Assembly: GCF_051622035.1 (NCBI RefSeq)
Contig: NC_135364.1
Span: 11,299,001 to 11,363,000 of the forward strand
Source of the DNA: Arctopsyche grandis
Taxonomy: Eukaryota; Arthropoda; Insecta; Trichoptera; Hydropsychidae
DNA: 64,000 nucleotides
Direction: 5' to 3'
The notes below the pieces were generated by a model. That model was given only the letters and a program-made list of their open reading frames with translations. It was not told where the DNA came from and did not search any database. How positions within the stretch are numbered: position 1 is the first letter of the stretch; every line of letters begins with the position of its first letter. Of this stretch, positions 56,201-63,074 are shown in pieces. A program made the translations under genes and the position numbers.

Positions 56201-59200
56201 TCCATTCGATTATTCTAATCGGATTGGAGTTATAACTGTTTCATTTTGTAGAACCGTTTGTATTATGATTAACATAAAGAACCTTCAGGTCTTTCTGGAT
56301 CGTTTTATTAAAGTATTTCTCGATAATATTTTGGTAATAAACTTTTTTTCATTCATTCTTATAATATGCTCCAACCAGCTTGATTGATATATCTCAATGG
56401 AGAAGTTTTCAAAATGTTTTTTCAAAAAGTTTTCAAAAATGGAGAACGATTCGACATCACAGTGTTTTGCATCTCAAAAACATAAAATTGAAAGTAGAAG
56501 TGTTCTTTATTTTGTACATTTGATGAATTGACTTAATCGAAAGTTAATTAATGACCGGAAACTAATGAAATTCGTAGTATAATTGAATCGTATTTATGGG
56601 CTTTTTGTATATTTTTTAACGTATTATCATAAAAAATTTTGTTTGTTTTATTCATGTATGCACTATTATTTTCATGGAAAACGGATATTAATATTTTTAT
56701 CATTTAAAATGATCATATATATTATATTATATATGCATGCATGTTTTTATTTATTTTGGCGTTTGCAAAATAATTTAAGACCGTTCTGCAGCATCCATTA
56801 TTATCATTAATTGTATTAAAATTTTGCAAAAAATATAAACGGAGATGTCAATTTAAGATCTGTAATCTATACTTACAAACGATTTCCATAGTTATTATTG
56901 TTTTTGCGATTACATTCGACACATCCATGCTTCGAATTCAAGGTTCTTCGGGTATATATATGAAGTTATATTATTGACAGTGTCGCCAACTTGTAGAAGT
57001 ACATACCTACATACATACATATATGTATGTACATACACAATATTGTAAAATTGTATATACTATTTTTTAAAATTGAACTATAATTTTTCTTCATAAATAC
57101 TCGATTTCAGTATAATTTCGTTGACAATAAATACCTGTTAGCTCGTTTCCAAACAATGCAAAGGCAACAAACACGTGTTTATTGATGCATATGAAATGTG
57201 ATACCTCTTTCATCATTGCGTTACCGAGAAGACTCGATCGTATAATTCAACAGCATTTCGAATCGAATTTTACAAGGCTGGAGACGATAGGGTTTTCAAT
57301 TTCGCTCCGGATGTTTCATATTTAAATCGAATAATATTTTATGTTAGTGGGATATTTTCGGTCCATTCGTCTTCATCGCGCTCGTCATTTTATCGGCAGG
57401 CATGTATTTATGTCGTATATATATATATATGTATGTACATAGGTATAACATAATAAATATAAATTTCGGCGACGAAGTGTTAAGTTGCAGAACAATAATG
57501 CAGAAACTTTTAACGCTTCGAGCCACAAGAGTTTTCACTTTGCCAAAAGCATACTTTGACAATAATGAATTATCGCTGTTGAGTTTGAGTACCTCCTGCT
57601 GAGTTCATTAGAACTACAAATTAAATTGTTGCTTAAAACGTTCTATCTACTTTAATTCGTTTCATTTGATGACGTACATACAAATTGATGATATGCTTTG
57701 TTTTATAAATTTCAAGAAAATTATGATTTTATTTTTACAGCACGTTCGCTTAATCATTAATAAATACATAAGTCCATAAACGCCCACCTTTGGACGTTGC
57801 CCTCACAACCTTCTTCATTCCTTTATGTCTTGTGCAAATTGCATCGACATGACTCAGAGTATGGTTTTGGTATCCATCGATCCATCTCGAGTGTTGCCTC
57901 TTCTCCAGCCACTAGCGCTCTCTGAAGCACTCACTCGAGAGCATTTCAGATAGAGTCTAAAGATTATGTAAATTTTCTACTAATTTAATATAATAGTGGT
58001 ATTTTCTCTTACAATCTACTGTTTAGATTTTAAGTATCTGCCTTTATTCAGCCGATACTATATATATACATATTTTCATGTATAGTTTTTAGAATTGAAT
58101 GGCAATCTAAAATTCTTAGAAATGCTATGTATTTTTTTTACAAACCTCCTTTACGTTTCATTTTTCACATTCAATCTTACGGGTGTGTTTCAAGACGAAG
58201 CAATGCTTGCATTTTACTGAACATCAAATGATTGTAATTTTCATAATGGATCTAATCCACATCAGTAACATATATCATACTTTGAAAATTGCAACTAAAA
58301 ATAAATTGGCATATGCATACGTCAACAACTATTAGTAAATAAACGACTAGTAATTTTAATAAATAGTCAGTATTTTATATTATAAAGGTCAGTTTATTTT
58401 GAAAAATCGTAATTTAACAACCTAACACGTGAGCGATTTTTTAATTTCAAGGAATTGACATTTTAATTAATAAAGTGAAAGTATTTGAACTGATAAATTA
58501 ATTGACAATATTAGTAAATAGATACTTGCCTACTTATATTAATAACTGATCAAAGTTTTTGTTGCCTTAAATTATAATACTAGTTTTTTCTTACATGTGA
58601 ATATTAAAGTGTAGGTATATAATGATAAGTTATCATCGTCTCCAATATTTTTCGATTCTTAAACATGTTTATTACGAAAGCAATTGAAATTTATATCGGT
58701 GACCAGACCGCGCAAAATGGCAAAATTTCAAAACCGATCGGAACAATGTAGGAATATTGCCTGACCGATTAGAAAAAGTAAAACTAAGAATAACCTTGTA
58801 AAAAGCAACATATATAGAATGTATATTTAATATTCAATATTCATCTATTGTGAAAGTGATCTATTAAACATCACGTGTACGATTGGTATCCAATGTCATC
58901 GCGAAATGTCACTTATGAAGTTTTCTCGTGTCCCCGTCGATAATTGTCGCCATTGTATGTTCGATAGCCGCAATTTCCATTCGAAACGAAAAATCATTAT
59001 GGACGGTAGTGATTATGTATAATACATATGTATGTACAATGCACGTTGAGTATCATCACGCTTCGCGATTGATAATTGAGATGCTCTGATAACTTTATGA
59101 AAAGTGCAATAATAATAAATCCGACCTTGAAGATCGATTCGCGGGCACAGAAAGTAGAGTTGCTGTCGGCTAGAAAGTAACATTAATCAACTTAATTATT

Positions 59201-62200
59201 TTGAGTGTTTTGACATGACAATATCTATGGACAAACGGGATTAATTTGTTCGCCTAGTATGTTTGATTTTAATATGAGTTGATTGCATCTTAATTATTTC
59301 AACAGTTTAATTAGTTTTTTTGATGGTATGACGAAATATCGTTTCATATGATAACCACCATTTGTATATACATACATATTTCATGTGTAATTTTTGATTT
59401 TCGCGGTATAAAAAAATTATAATTATTCACATTACTGCTGAGTATTCATACAAAAATATTGGAATTATACATATCAATCATTAAAGTGATTGTTTGGCTC
59501 TGACTCCATATACTGTTTTGATTTCGAATTAACTGCTTTTTTTACAAGGTTTTTAATAGTTTCACTTCGTTAATTAGTCTAACAAACACACTTCCTACAT
59601 TCTTCCGATCGCTTTGAAACTTTGCCATTTTGCGAGGTTTGGTCACCGATAGCGATTTCAATTGGGTCCGCTAAGTCGATGGTGAAATATAATCGTCATA
59701 ATTAAATATACATACATATGTACGTACAATCCAGTCAACGTTAAAATTTACTGGATTTAATTGGTGCAATAAATGAATAGCCATATTCTTTTATTCTTTT
59801 TTTCTGAATACGTACATATATGAATTTGAACATACGTGAGCTACATATGTACATATATATTCAAATATAGCTTTTTTATATTTGAAAGTGGCGGAAGTTT
59901 CAATTAAAAATTTCAGTTCAAAAAACACTATTTCTGTTTAACTTCATTCACAAATCGTTATCACTTCTTTCAATTCGATATGTTCGCTAGCCTGTAATAC
60001 ATTTATTCTGAATCTCAGAAAAGCAGAATAAATGTATCACAGGTTAGCAGTATTTTTAAATATTGTTAAACGCAGAACATTCTATTAATGTTTTGCGAGG
60101 CTAATTCTCAAAATTAAGAAAAGTGGACTTGTGCCACTTTCAAATATAACGGCTCATATTTTAGTTCACTTTTCATTTTGCCTAACTTTTGAACAATTAC
60201 TCAATATATGAAGTGTTTTTTCAAGTGAATATGTAAAAGGCTATTTTACGAAGCTTTTCCTATGCTTTCTGAAATATATATACATATATGGGAATGAAAG
60301 GTATTATAATTGTTTTCATTATTTCGTGATATCAATCACATACGTATAAAACTATCCTGACGATAGAAATTTAGATAAAATTTGAAAATTTTGACAGGAG
60401 ACTGATCTAATATACACTTATTATAATATGGAAATCAAAAATATTGAAAACCATCTGAAAAATTCGTCAAAATTCATCATGGACTGGACCTCCTAAAATA
60501 TTGGGAGTTCGTTTTTTGATTATTTTATTAATACGTATACATACATTTTTATAATAAGATAAATAAATAATTGACAAACCGAATTAACACTGATTCCGAC
60601 ACTGTTTGTAGAAAGATAATAAAATCTAATTTTTATTAACATATAAAAATGTTACGATAAATTCTATGAAGTTTTCATATAAATATAAATCGATTTTATT
60701 TATAGAACCAGTTTATCTGTGCGTTATCTCCTATTATATACCTTCTGTTTATTTTGAAAATGCGAATACATATAATTAAGTTTATCGGAGTCTATATACT
60801 CACTCAATTAATTTTATAAATAAATACTGTAATCTTTTCAGTACTTATGCACATACGTACATACAATATAGTACAGCAGACGAGCGATAAACTCACGATT
60901 GTATTTATAAAGAACAAGTTAAAATTCCTTTATATTACCTACCACGTTGAATGCAACAGGCGAGTTCTATCCGTTTTTTCACGGTGTGTGATACATCTCG
61001 ACTGGAGCCTCCTTTAAAGCCTGATCGTGGATGAAATGAGGTTTAATCTATGATTTATAGTGCTTCGAGGTATTTACTCGATCGCATACCTCGACCCAAC
61101 CCATTGTGGGTTTGTTCCTCGCATCCAGAACATCCAGTCTTATGCTTGGTCTTAGGGACATTATGATCGTAATAACTCGGTTTGTAAATTGCCTTACTTT
61201 ACTAACCCGCACGTGTACGAAGTCTTGAATTTCAGCTGAAATATTACATTCTATGGATGTGGGTGTGCGTGTGCGTGTTTAATAATATATACCCTCGTGT
61301 TTATTCGCATTCAACCTTTTCCCTGTTGATAAAATCTTTCGAGTTTTGAGTTTGCGACGGAAGTGGGGCTAAACGACGTTAATGACTACGTTTTTTCTTT
61401 GTTGTAAATTTTCATTTATTTGATTTAGATACAAAAAATAAACCATATTATCTTTTCGAATGTTTGTCTTACTAAATATAATACGTCTGTGTAAACGTGG
61501 AATGTACAAAATCTGAAATATTCGTTTTCCTCCGATGCGTTATTAGGATCACCTTGGAATGCCTATGTATTTAGTTGGCGATAAGCCTAAAATTTACCTG
61601 AGAAAAACCTGTTGTATACTGCTGCCGAATCCTTTTATTATTTACGGCAGGTAAAAATGACTGGCACCTGCCCAAACTTTTCTAAATTATGTCATTTTTA
61701 GTTATGAAAGTTTATGGAAGCTGGCCGCCATTTATTATGAAAACTTCTTCTTGGTTTTTATCTGCGATAACTATTTCGTTGTGATTTTTTTAATGTAATT
61801 AAAAATATATAAAATGACAACTTAATTGTATTAAACTTGAAATGCGTGGGAGTTGTCATTGGTAATTGGAGTAATGTAACATGAACTATGACACTGAAAG
61901 ATTCATCTTGTCTCAGATTCTTGATGACTTCAGTGCGTTAATAATGGCTTGTTATTCATCTTAAATGCACAACGTTATCCCTCTTATTACTATTATTTAT
62001 TTACTAGATGGCATATGATATAATTTTTAACTATAAATATTTTATCTGTCATTGACTATACATATTTATATACAAATCATCGTTTCCCACTATTTAGCAT
62101 ATACAAATATTCCATTCAAATAAGAACACTTGTAAATTTCAATACCTAAATAATATATATACATATATGTAATTTTTCAACTGTTTATATTAAATTTGTT

Positions 62201-63074
62201 TATTACGCAAATTAACTTAAACCGTAGTCAATTTTCGGAAGGGGTCGGGATCTAGGGTCAAAGTGTATTAATATTATACAAAAAACTTTCACGTACTTAC
62301 GTAACGCCGGGCAATTCGACTAGTATTTGATAAAAAAAACATGATTAAATTGACATGTTATGAAAAAATTGACATTTTGTGTCATGTTAACACGATAAAA
62401 AAACATGAGTATGGATTAAATTTTGATTTTTAAGAAAGAAAATACATACATTATATTATATTCATAGTATTTAACTCAAATACATTGTGTGTATGTAGAA
62501 CGGAATGTAGTTTTGCAAATCGTATACGAGTTGTATTTTCTTTAAGTTTATTATTCATTCTACTTTGGGTTAAGCCACATAATCAATCATCTTCGATTGT
62601 AAAATTAAACTTCTTAAATTTAATAATATTAAGCAACTGTTAAACAATATAAAAAAGAAATTGAAAATAAAATAAAAAATACGAGTTTCTTATGGTATAT
62701 AGGAAATTAATGTAAAATATAATTTGTATACAAATTCAAATATTTTAAAATACATAAATGTATAAAGAACACGTTTATAATGTAAGTAGGGATATAAATT
62801 TACATAGGGATATACAATATAAGTGTAGAAATTTTATGGATGTTATTTTAATATATTATTACGACTTCTACATGTTGATTAATGGAAGTGTTGATGTGAT
62901 TTTGACAGACTTTTCATCTGTGTTACAGGCCTCGGAGGAGGTCAGGCTCCAGCATCGTAGTGGTCGGAGGAGATGAGCATCTGAAGGCGCGTTTGCCTGA
63001 AGAAGATTTTCCAACGTCCACACGCCCTGCAGACATCGACATGGTCGCGATGCTGTCGCTCACCGGTGATCCTG
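5091..63074 (+). CDS. Spliced PDZ-domain protein gene, six exons in window, 3' end outside
   Basis: Six exons join as 5091-5208, 7264-7373, 7455-7512, 27058-27188, 32446-32981 and 62929-63074 (1099 nt, 366 codons plus one base). All introns are GT-AG and the phases run 1,0,1,0,2,1 without conflict. The product has, in order: a PDZ-like fold (about residues 10-92); a charged helical stretch (about 96-135); a long S/T/N/Q-rich linker (about 140-300) with a short glutamine run; and an Arg-rich patch followed by an acidic segment (about 318-366). PDZ domains bind C-terminal or internal peptides, so an intracellular scaffold role is inferred. No signal peptide or membrane segment is seen. I do not recognise the orthologue. 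The stop codon and any further domains lie beyond the window. Introns 3 and 5 are about 19.5 and 29.9 kb. Confidence 0.82.
5824..6298. mobile_element. hAT-like element with TAGGGAGTC ends, 475 bp
   Basis: Terminal inverted repeats TAGGGAGTC...GACTCCCTA are flanked by an 8-bp duplication CTACCTAC (5816-5823) / GTACCTAC (6299-6306), 7 of 8 matching. The subterminal regions contain several ACCGGTAA/TTACCGGT motifs in both orientations. There is no open frame. The duplication length favours hAT. Confidence 0.75.
6626..6644. repeat. Perfect short palindrome
   Basis: TGCTCTACG-C-CGTAGAGCA is a perfect 9-bp stem around one base. It lies within intron 1. No function is assigned. Confidence 0.6.
6990..7190 (-). 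mobile_element. tRNA-derived SINE, 3'-truncated, minus strand
   Basis: Read on the minus strand it begins CCAGCAACATAGTGGTTAGC (A-box-like), has B box GGGCTCGAACCC and then the shared core TTGCTGG...AGGTCGATCGTTTCCTATCAG. This is the same core as the elements at 22397 and 26302. It stops after the CTTCC...GTCACC block and lacks the 3' hairpin tail. Confidence 0.75.
7264..7373 (+). CDS. Coding exon 2: PDZ core (GSPAE...DEILDVN...DVIRHIHE)
   Basis: The exon follows TTGATTAG and ends GAG|GTGTGT. The split codon with exon 1 gives Gly40. It encodes residues 40-76: GSPAE, then LEVADEILDVN (the PDZ L-x-x-G-D-x-I-L-x-V-N signature with Ala in place of the usual Gly), then the alpha-B helix RADVIRHIHE. 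This is the classic second half of a PDZ domain and is the best evidence for the gene family. Confidence 0.88.
7374..7454 (+). other. Intron 2 of the PDZ gene (81 nt)
   Basis: GTGTGT to TTCACAG, a minimal intron with a pyrimidine-rich 3' end. It splits the PDZ alpha-B helix region. Confidence 0.8.
7455..7512 (+). CDS. Coding exon 3: last PDZ strand
   Basis: Acceptor TTCACAG and donor TTAG|GTAAGT flank 58 nt encoding CIQSCMIKLRVKRRSDMRL (residues 77-95), plus one base of a split Val codon. It closes the alpha-B helix and supplies the final beta strand (MIKLRVKRR) that normally ends PDZ domains. Intron 2 is only 81 nt, against about 19.5 kb for intron 3. Confidence 0.87.
8081..8404 (+). mobile_element. 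Non-autonomous mini-Helitron, 324 bp
   Basis: The 5' end TCTATATACATATATAAAAA follows an A and the 3' end CTAG precedes a T, the A|TC...CTAG|T arrangement of Helitrons. A 3' hairpin (GCATGCGTT 8360-8368 with AACGCATGC 8382-8390) ends 10 nt before CTAG. Inside are a (GT)n tract, the common insect text ending AAACCACTGAACCGATTACG, and two clusters of AACGGG repeats. There is no Rep/helicase coding. Confidence 0.8.
8220..8357 (+). repeat. AACGGG hexamer clusters inside the mini-Helitron
   Basis: Two purine-rich clusters of degenerate AACGGG units lie at about 8222-8260 and 8320-8357, separated by about 60 bp of unique sequence. All G residues lie on the + strand, giving regularly spaced GGG triplets. 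Confidence 0.7.
9392..9994. mobile_element. TTAA-flanked, piggyBac-like MITE, 603 bp
   Basis: TTAA lies at 9388-9391 and 9995-9998. Ends are CCTTTGAAGG and, on the opposite strand, CCCTCCCTCA. Near each end is a hairpin of the same design: GGGGTC-6 nt-GACCCC (9436-9453) and GGGGTA-6 nt-TACCCC (9960-9977). TTAA duplication with C-rich ends is the piggyBac signature. The terminal repeats themselves are short, and no transposase is present. Confidence 0.6.
10195..10480 (-). mobile_element. LINE 3'-end remnant (tail), minus strand
   Basis: On the minus strand an A/T-rich untranslated-looking stretch ends in ...TTTTTCAATAAATAAAATAA, repeated as an AATAAA-type tail. The 3' end at 31.4 kb has a similar tail. 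No protein is recognisable. Confidence 0.35.
13649..14065. mobile_element. Long-terminal-inverted-repeat MITE at TA, 417 bp
   Basis: Left arm 13649-13764 and right arm 13960-14065 are inverted repeats along their whole length. Outer ends read GGCCGGAACAAAAATGCG and, from the right, GGCCGAAGCGAAAACCGCC. The inner ends read AACAATGTCCTGT. TA flanks both sides (13647-13648, 14066-14067), compatible with Tc1/mariner-type insertion. The middle about 195 bp is AT-rich and non-coding. Confidence 0.75.
22397..22849 (+). mobile_element. tRNA-derived SINE, full length
   Basis: The head has A box TAGCTCAGTAG (22407-22417) and B box GTTCGATCC (22451-22459). Then comes the shared core TGCTGG...AAGTCGATCGTTTCTTATCA...GAAACGGTTCC. 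Near the 3' end is a hairpin CCAGGAAGGC (22783-22792) / GCCTTTCTGG (22814-22823), then an A/T-rich tail. The head is not a functional tRNA: the acceptor and anticodon stems do not close. Confidence 0.85.
24802..25703 (+). mobile_element. Solo LTR, 902 bp
   Basis: It starts TGTTATG and ends CGTAACA (TG...CA with TGTTA/TAACA inverted ends). It is flanked by a 4-bp duplication GTAT (24798-24801, 25704-25707). TATA-like GCTATATAAG (near 25043) and GTGTATAAATG (near 25331), plus ATTAAA near 25633, could be LTR promoter and poly(A) signals. There is no internal retrotransposon sequence on either side, so it reads as a recombination product of a Gypsy- or BEL-type element. + orientation is assumed from the TATA/poly(A) order. 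Confidence 0.72.
25365..25590 (+). repeat. 48-bp tandem array inside the solo LTR
   Basis: Units start at 25365, 25413, 25461, 25509 and 25557 (4.7 copies), each CTTGTGATTAAACTGCCTTA followed by CTRGTAACTTGTGATTACTA and CATAGTTA. Position R alternates G, A, G, A, A, which suggests a 96-bp higher-order step. Each unit contains ACTTGTGATTA twice, so the 48-mer is itself an imperfect dimer. Confidence 0.95.
26302..26738 (+). mobile_element. tRNA-derived SINE, full length
   Basis: Same family as 22397. A box TAGCTCGGACG (26312-26322), degenerate B box GTTCTATCC (26356-26364), core CAGGTTGATCGTTTCCTATC...GAAACGGTTCC, then 3' hairpin CCAGGAAGGC (26666-26675) / GCCTTCCTGG (26697-26706) and an A-rich tail. 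It sits about 0.3 kb upstream of exon 4, same strand. Confidence 0.87.
27058..27188 (+). CDS. Coding exon 4: charged helical segment
   Basis: Acceptor ACCAGCAG and donor TTCAG|GTATGC. In the only frame compatible with exon 3 (phase 1) it encodes 44 residues beginning VDLGQNIVQDAFVIAVEQQ, followed by ARERLERLSALKRITPVDM and SQLSVQ. The stretch is rich in Ala, Leu, Arg and Glu and looks like an amphipathic helix. It is GC-rich with synonymous-looking composition, unlike the surrounding AT-rich intron. The function is not known. Confidence 0.8.
27307..28111. mobile_element. hAT-like element with TAGGG-TTCC ends, 805 bp
   Basis: Terminal inverted repeats are TAGGGATTCCAAAAAACC and, from the right, TAGGGCTTCCAAACCGCC. 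Subterminal AGCCGGTT/CCGGTTTT motifs occur at both ends. No clean target duplication was found. The middle holds a 19-bp tandem repeat. It shares the TAGGG end with the element at 5824. Confidence 0.6.
27878..27953 (+). repeat. 19-bp tandem repeat within the TAGGG element
   Basis: Four imperfect units of GGTTTGGATCCAACCCGAA, the third with a 6-nt insertion. Each unit carries a BamHI-like GGATCC or its one-base variant. Confidence 0.75.
31390..31790 (-). pseudogene. LINE reverse-transcriptase C-terminal remnant and 3' tail
   Basis: The minus-strand frame 31550-31786 ends with GARINLMVSSPVVKGIKLLD followed by QVSINLDLINLKYADVVEGL and FKLRS, then an A-rich untranslated stretch ending in AATAAATAAAT. 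The NLM...SP.VKG..L...........NLK pattern resembles C-terminal tails of insect Jockey/CR1-type reverse transcriptases. This is from family memory and unverified. No catalytic domain remains. Confidence 0.4.
32446..32981 (+). CDS. Coding exon 5: long S/T/Q-rich linker
   Basis: After TTGCAG the frame is open for 178 codons and stays in phase with exon 4. The donor AG|GTAATA leaves phase 2. The sequence is low complexity: LNQASGSSQTTNEKQQELNG at the start, then Thr/Pro/Val/Ser-rich text, a glutamine/histidine run (QQQHQPQQQQ) near residue 235, and RRTSIAELGVGIDA at the end. RRTS fits a basophilic kinase site (inference). It is probably a disordered linker with interaction motifs. It contains no recognised catalytic domain. 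Confidence 0.85.
33063..33083 (+). repeat. Short perfect hairpin 3' of exon 5
   Basis: GGGTGCCT-CCACC-AGGCACCC is an 8-bp perfect stem with a 5-nt loop, about 80 nt after the weak exon 5 donor GTAATA. A role in splice-site choice is only a possibility. Confidence 0.6.
33660..34078. mobile_element. Foldback MITE, copy 2, near-perfect arms
   Basis: An 8-bp duplication AAATATAC lies at 33652-33659 and 34079-34086. Arms are 33660-33862 and 33878-34078 with a 15-nt loop CTGCGCGCGCACATT. The arms agree almost base for base apart from the outermost about 20 nt, including a 13-bp insertion CGTACATCCTCAC present in both (33791-33803 and its complement near 33942-33951). There is no coding. The superfamily is uncertain: 8-9 bp duplications fit hAT, Merlin or Mutator-like elements, and GGG ends with very long arms fit the last two better. 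Confidence 0.92.
36533..36700. mobile_element. hAT-type MITE, 168 bp, long arms
   Basis: Ends CAGTGGCGTGCCGTGGAAAT occur as perfect inverted repeats. The arms continue imperfectly for about 50 bp (through GCACAGCCTCRCTTACGT). The duplication is GTCTCTAG (36525-36532) / GTATCTAA (36701-36708), 6 of 8. CAGTGGCG ends are standard for hAT. Confidence 0.85.
37871..38147. mobile_element. hAT-type MITE, CAGGG-CGTCATTT ends
   Basis: Inverted ends CAGGGGCGTCATTT / CAGGGACGTCATTT (13 of 14), each followed by a G- or C-run. Flanks CTCTTAAG and CTCTAAGT agree only if one base is deleted. Its right end continues like the left end of the element at 48732 (GCTTTT-CT-GGGGGG), so the two are copies of one family. 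Confidence 0.75.
42163..42555. mobile_element. Foldback MITE, copy 3, inverted loop
   Basis: A 9-bp duplication ATATTGTAT lies at 42154-42162 and 42556-42564. Arms are 42163-42350 and 42366-42555. The loop TATGTGCGCGCGCAG is the reverse complement of copy 2's loop at 14 of 15 positions, so this copy lies in the opposite orientation. Both arms lack the 13-bp insertion of copy 2, and both carry copy-specific outer text AGCCAGAATGTTAAATTACA. Confidence 0.9.
42640..42870 (+). promoter_or_regulatory. GC-richer block resembling a first exon or enhancer
   Basis: Repeat-poor, CpG-containing sequence lies directly after foldback copy 3. It includes CAGTGATGCAG|GTCGCAG, which could act as a 5' splice site. 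Only weak evidence supports an alternative promoter of the PDZ gene. No coding frame is recognised. Confidence 0.2.
42967..42993. repeat. (CATT)n microsatellite
   Basis: A short CATT/CATTCATTCG tetranucleotide run. Confidence 0.6.
44357..44435. repeat. Degenerate CACACGAGNATT repeats
   Basis: About five imperfect 13-18 nt units (CCACACAAGAATTTTG, CCACACGAGTATTG, ACACATGTATTGC, CACACGAGAATCC, CACACA) follow one another. It is probably a decayed minisatellite. No CRISPR features are present. Confidence 0.5.
46598..46673 (+). mobile_element. Possible LINE 3' tail
   Basis: Sequence ending GACCGTTTAAATAAATAAAT, immediately upstream of a SINE, resembles the (TAAA)n tail of an insect LINE. No protein remains. 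Confidence 0.3.
46683..46990 (+). mobile_element. tRNA-derived SINE, second type
   Basis: A box TGGCTCACTGG (46699-46709) and B box GTTCAAGTC (46743-46751) form a head different from the 22397/26302 family. After TTGCTGG it carries CCCAGATCGACTGTCTCCTG, alignable to the other family's core. The start TACCACAACG (46689-46698) recurs inverted at 46969-46978. The tail boundary is uncertain. Confidence 0.7.
47480..47890. other. GC-rich island of unknown nature
   Basis: A sharply bounded GC-rich block in AT-rich intron. Several frames are open for 60-110 codons on both strands. One + frame reads YGPIQGQPMGGQRPRLCMPP, proline/glycine-rich, but has no clear acceptor, start or partner exon. It could be an unrecognised exon, an enhancer/CpG island or an old retrocopy. 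I do not call it coding. Confidence 0.35.
48415..50006. mobile_element. Non-autonomous hAT element, 1592 bp
   Basis: Inverted ends CAGTGGCGGACTGG are identical for 14 bp. A perfect 8-bp duplication GTTATATA lies at 48407-48414 and 50007-50014. The interior has paired GGGGCCC/GGGCCCAC motifs near both ends and another element nested at 48732-49355. The longest open frames show no hAT transposase features (no BED finger or dimerisation motif). Confidence 0.9.
48732..49355. mobile_element. hAT-type element nested in the 1.6-kb hAT
   Basis: Ends CAGGGACGTCATTT and, from the right, CAGGGATGTAATTT (12 of 14), each beside long G/C runs. The duplication is AAAACAAT (48724-48731) / AAAACAAA (49356-49363), 7 of 8. 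Same family as 37871-38147. The minus-strand 156-codon frame inside is hydrophobic, AT-driven and not recognised. Confidence 0.82.
55945..56176. mobile_element. hAT-type MITE, 232 bp
   Basis: Ends CAGGGCCGTCGAGAGG / CAGGGCTGTCGAGAGG (15 of 16). A perfect 8-bp duplication TGTAGGTA lies at 55937-55944 and 56177-56184. A purine-rich GGGGGA minisatellite follows the left end. Confidence 0.9.
57780..57955 (-). pseudogene. LINE (RTE/Bov-B-like) C-terminal remnant
   Basis: On the minus strand, shifting frames give RWIDGYQNH and then MQFAQDIKE-stop-RRL. These resemble the RW.DD......W...AQDR..W..L tail of RTE/Jockey-type endonuclease-RT proteins. Stops and a frame change show it is dead. The call is from family memory. 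Confidence 0.45.
59877..60149. mobile_element. Inverted-repeat MITE, TATATTTGAAAGTGGC ends
   Basis: Ends TTATATTTGAAAGTGGC recur inverted at 60133-60149. A second inverted pair near the centre, CTRRCCTGTRATACATTTAT plus TCTG, spans 59989-60046 around a 13-nt loop. Between them the arms diverge. TA flanks suggest Tc1/mariner-type insertion, uncertain. Confidence 0.55.
62220..62325. repeat. Possible decayed Helitron/insect repeat end
   Basis: The text ends CCGGGCAATTCGACTAG|T, matching a CTAG|T Helitron end, but no hairpin or 5' TC end was found. A similar CCCAGCATTGCTCGGG motif lies near 46177. Confidence 0.25.
62929..63074 (+). CDS. Coding exon 6: Arg-rich then acidic segment
   Basis: Acceptor TGTTACAG and donor CCTG|GTATTT. 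Joined in phase 2 to exon 5 it reads RPRRRSGSSIVVVGGDEHLK, followed by ARLPEEDFPTSTRPADIDMV and AMLSLTGDP, and leaves phase 1. RRRSGSS is a possible phosphorylation or 14-3-3 type site (inference). The segment sits about 29.9 kb from exon 5. The coding call rests on clean splice sites, an uninterrupted frame and phase agreement. Confidence 0.72.

Larger units (their letters stand above)
32982..62928 (+). other. Intron 5 of the PDZ gene (about 29.9 kb)
   Basis: GTAATA to GTTACAG. It holds foldback MITEs (33660, 42163), hAT-type elements (36533, 37871, 48415, 48732, 55945), a second-type SINE (46683), LINE remnants (46598, 57780) and an inverted-repeat element (59877). The intervals 34090-36520, 38150-42150, 42900-46590, 50020-55930, 56180-57770, 57960-59870 and 60150-62900 are AT-rich, microsatellite-laden and yield no supported exon. 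GC-richer patches (about 37090-37400, 42640-42860, 47480-47890, 51190-51620, 54970-55330) may be alternative first exons or enhancers. Confidence 0.65.
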
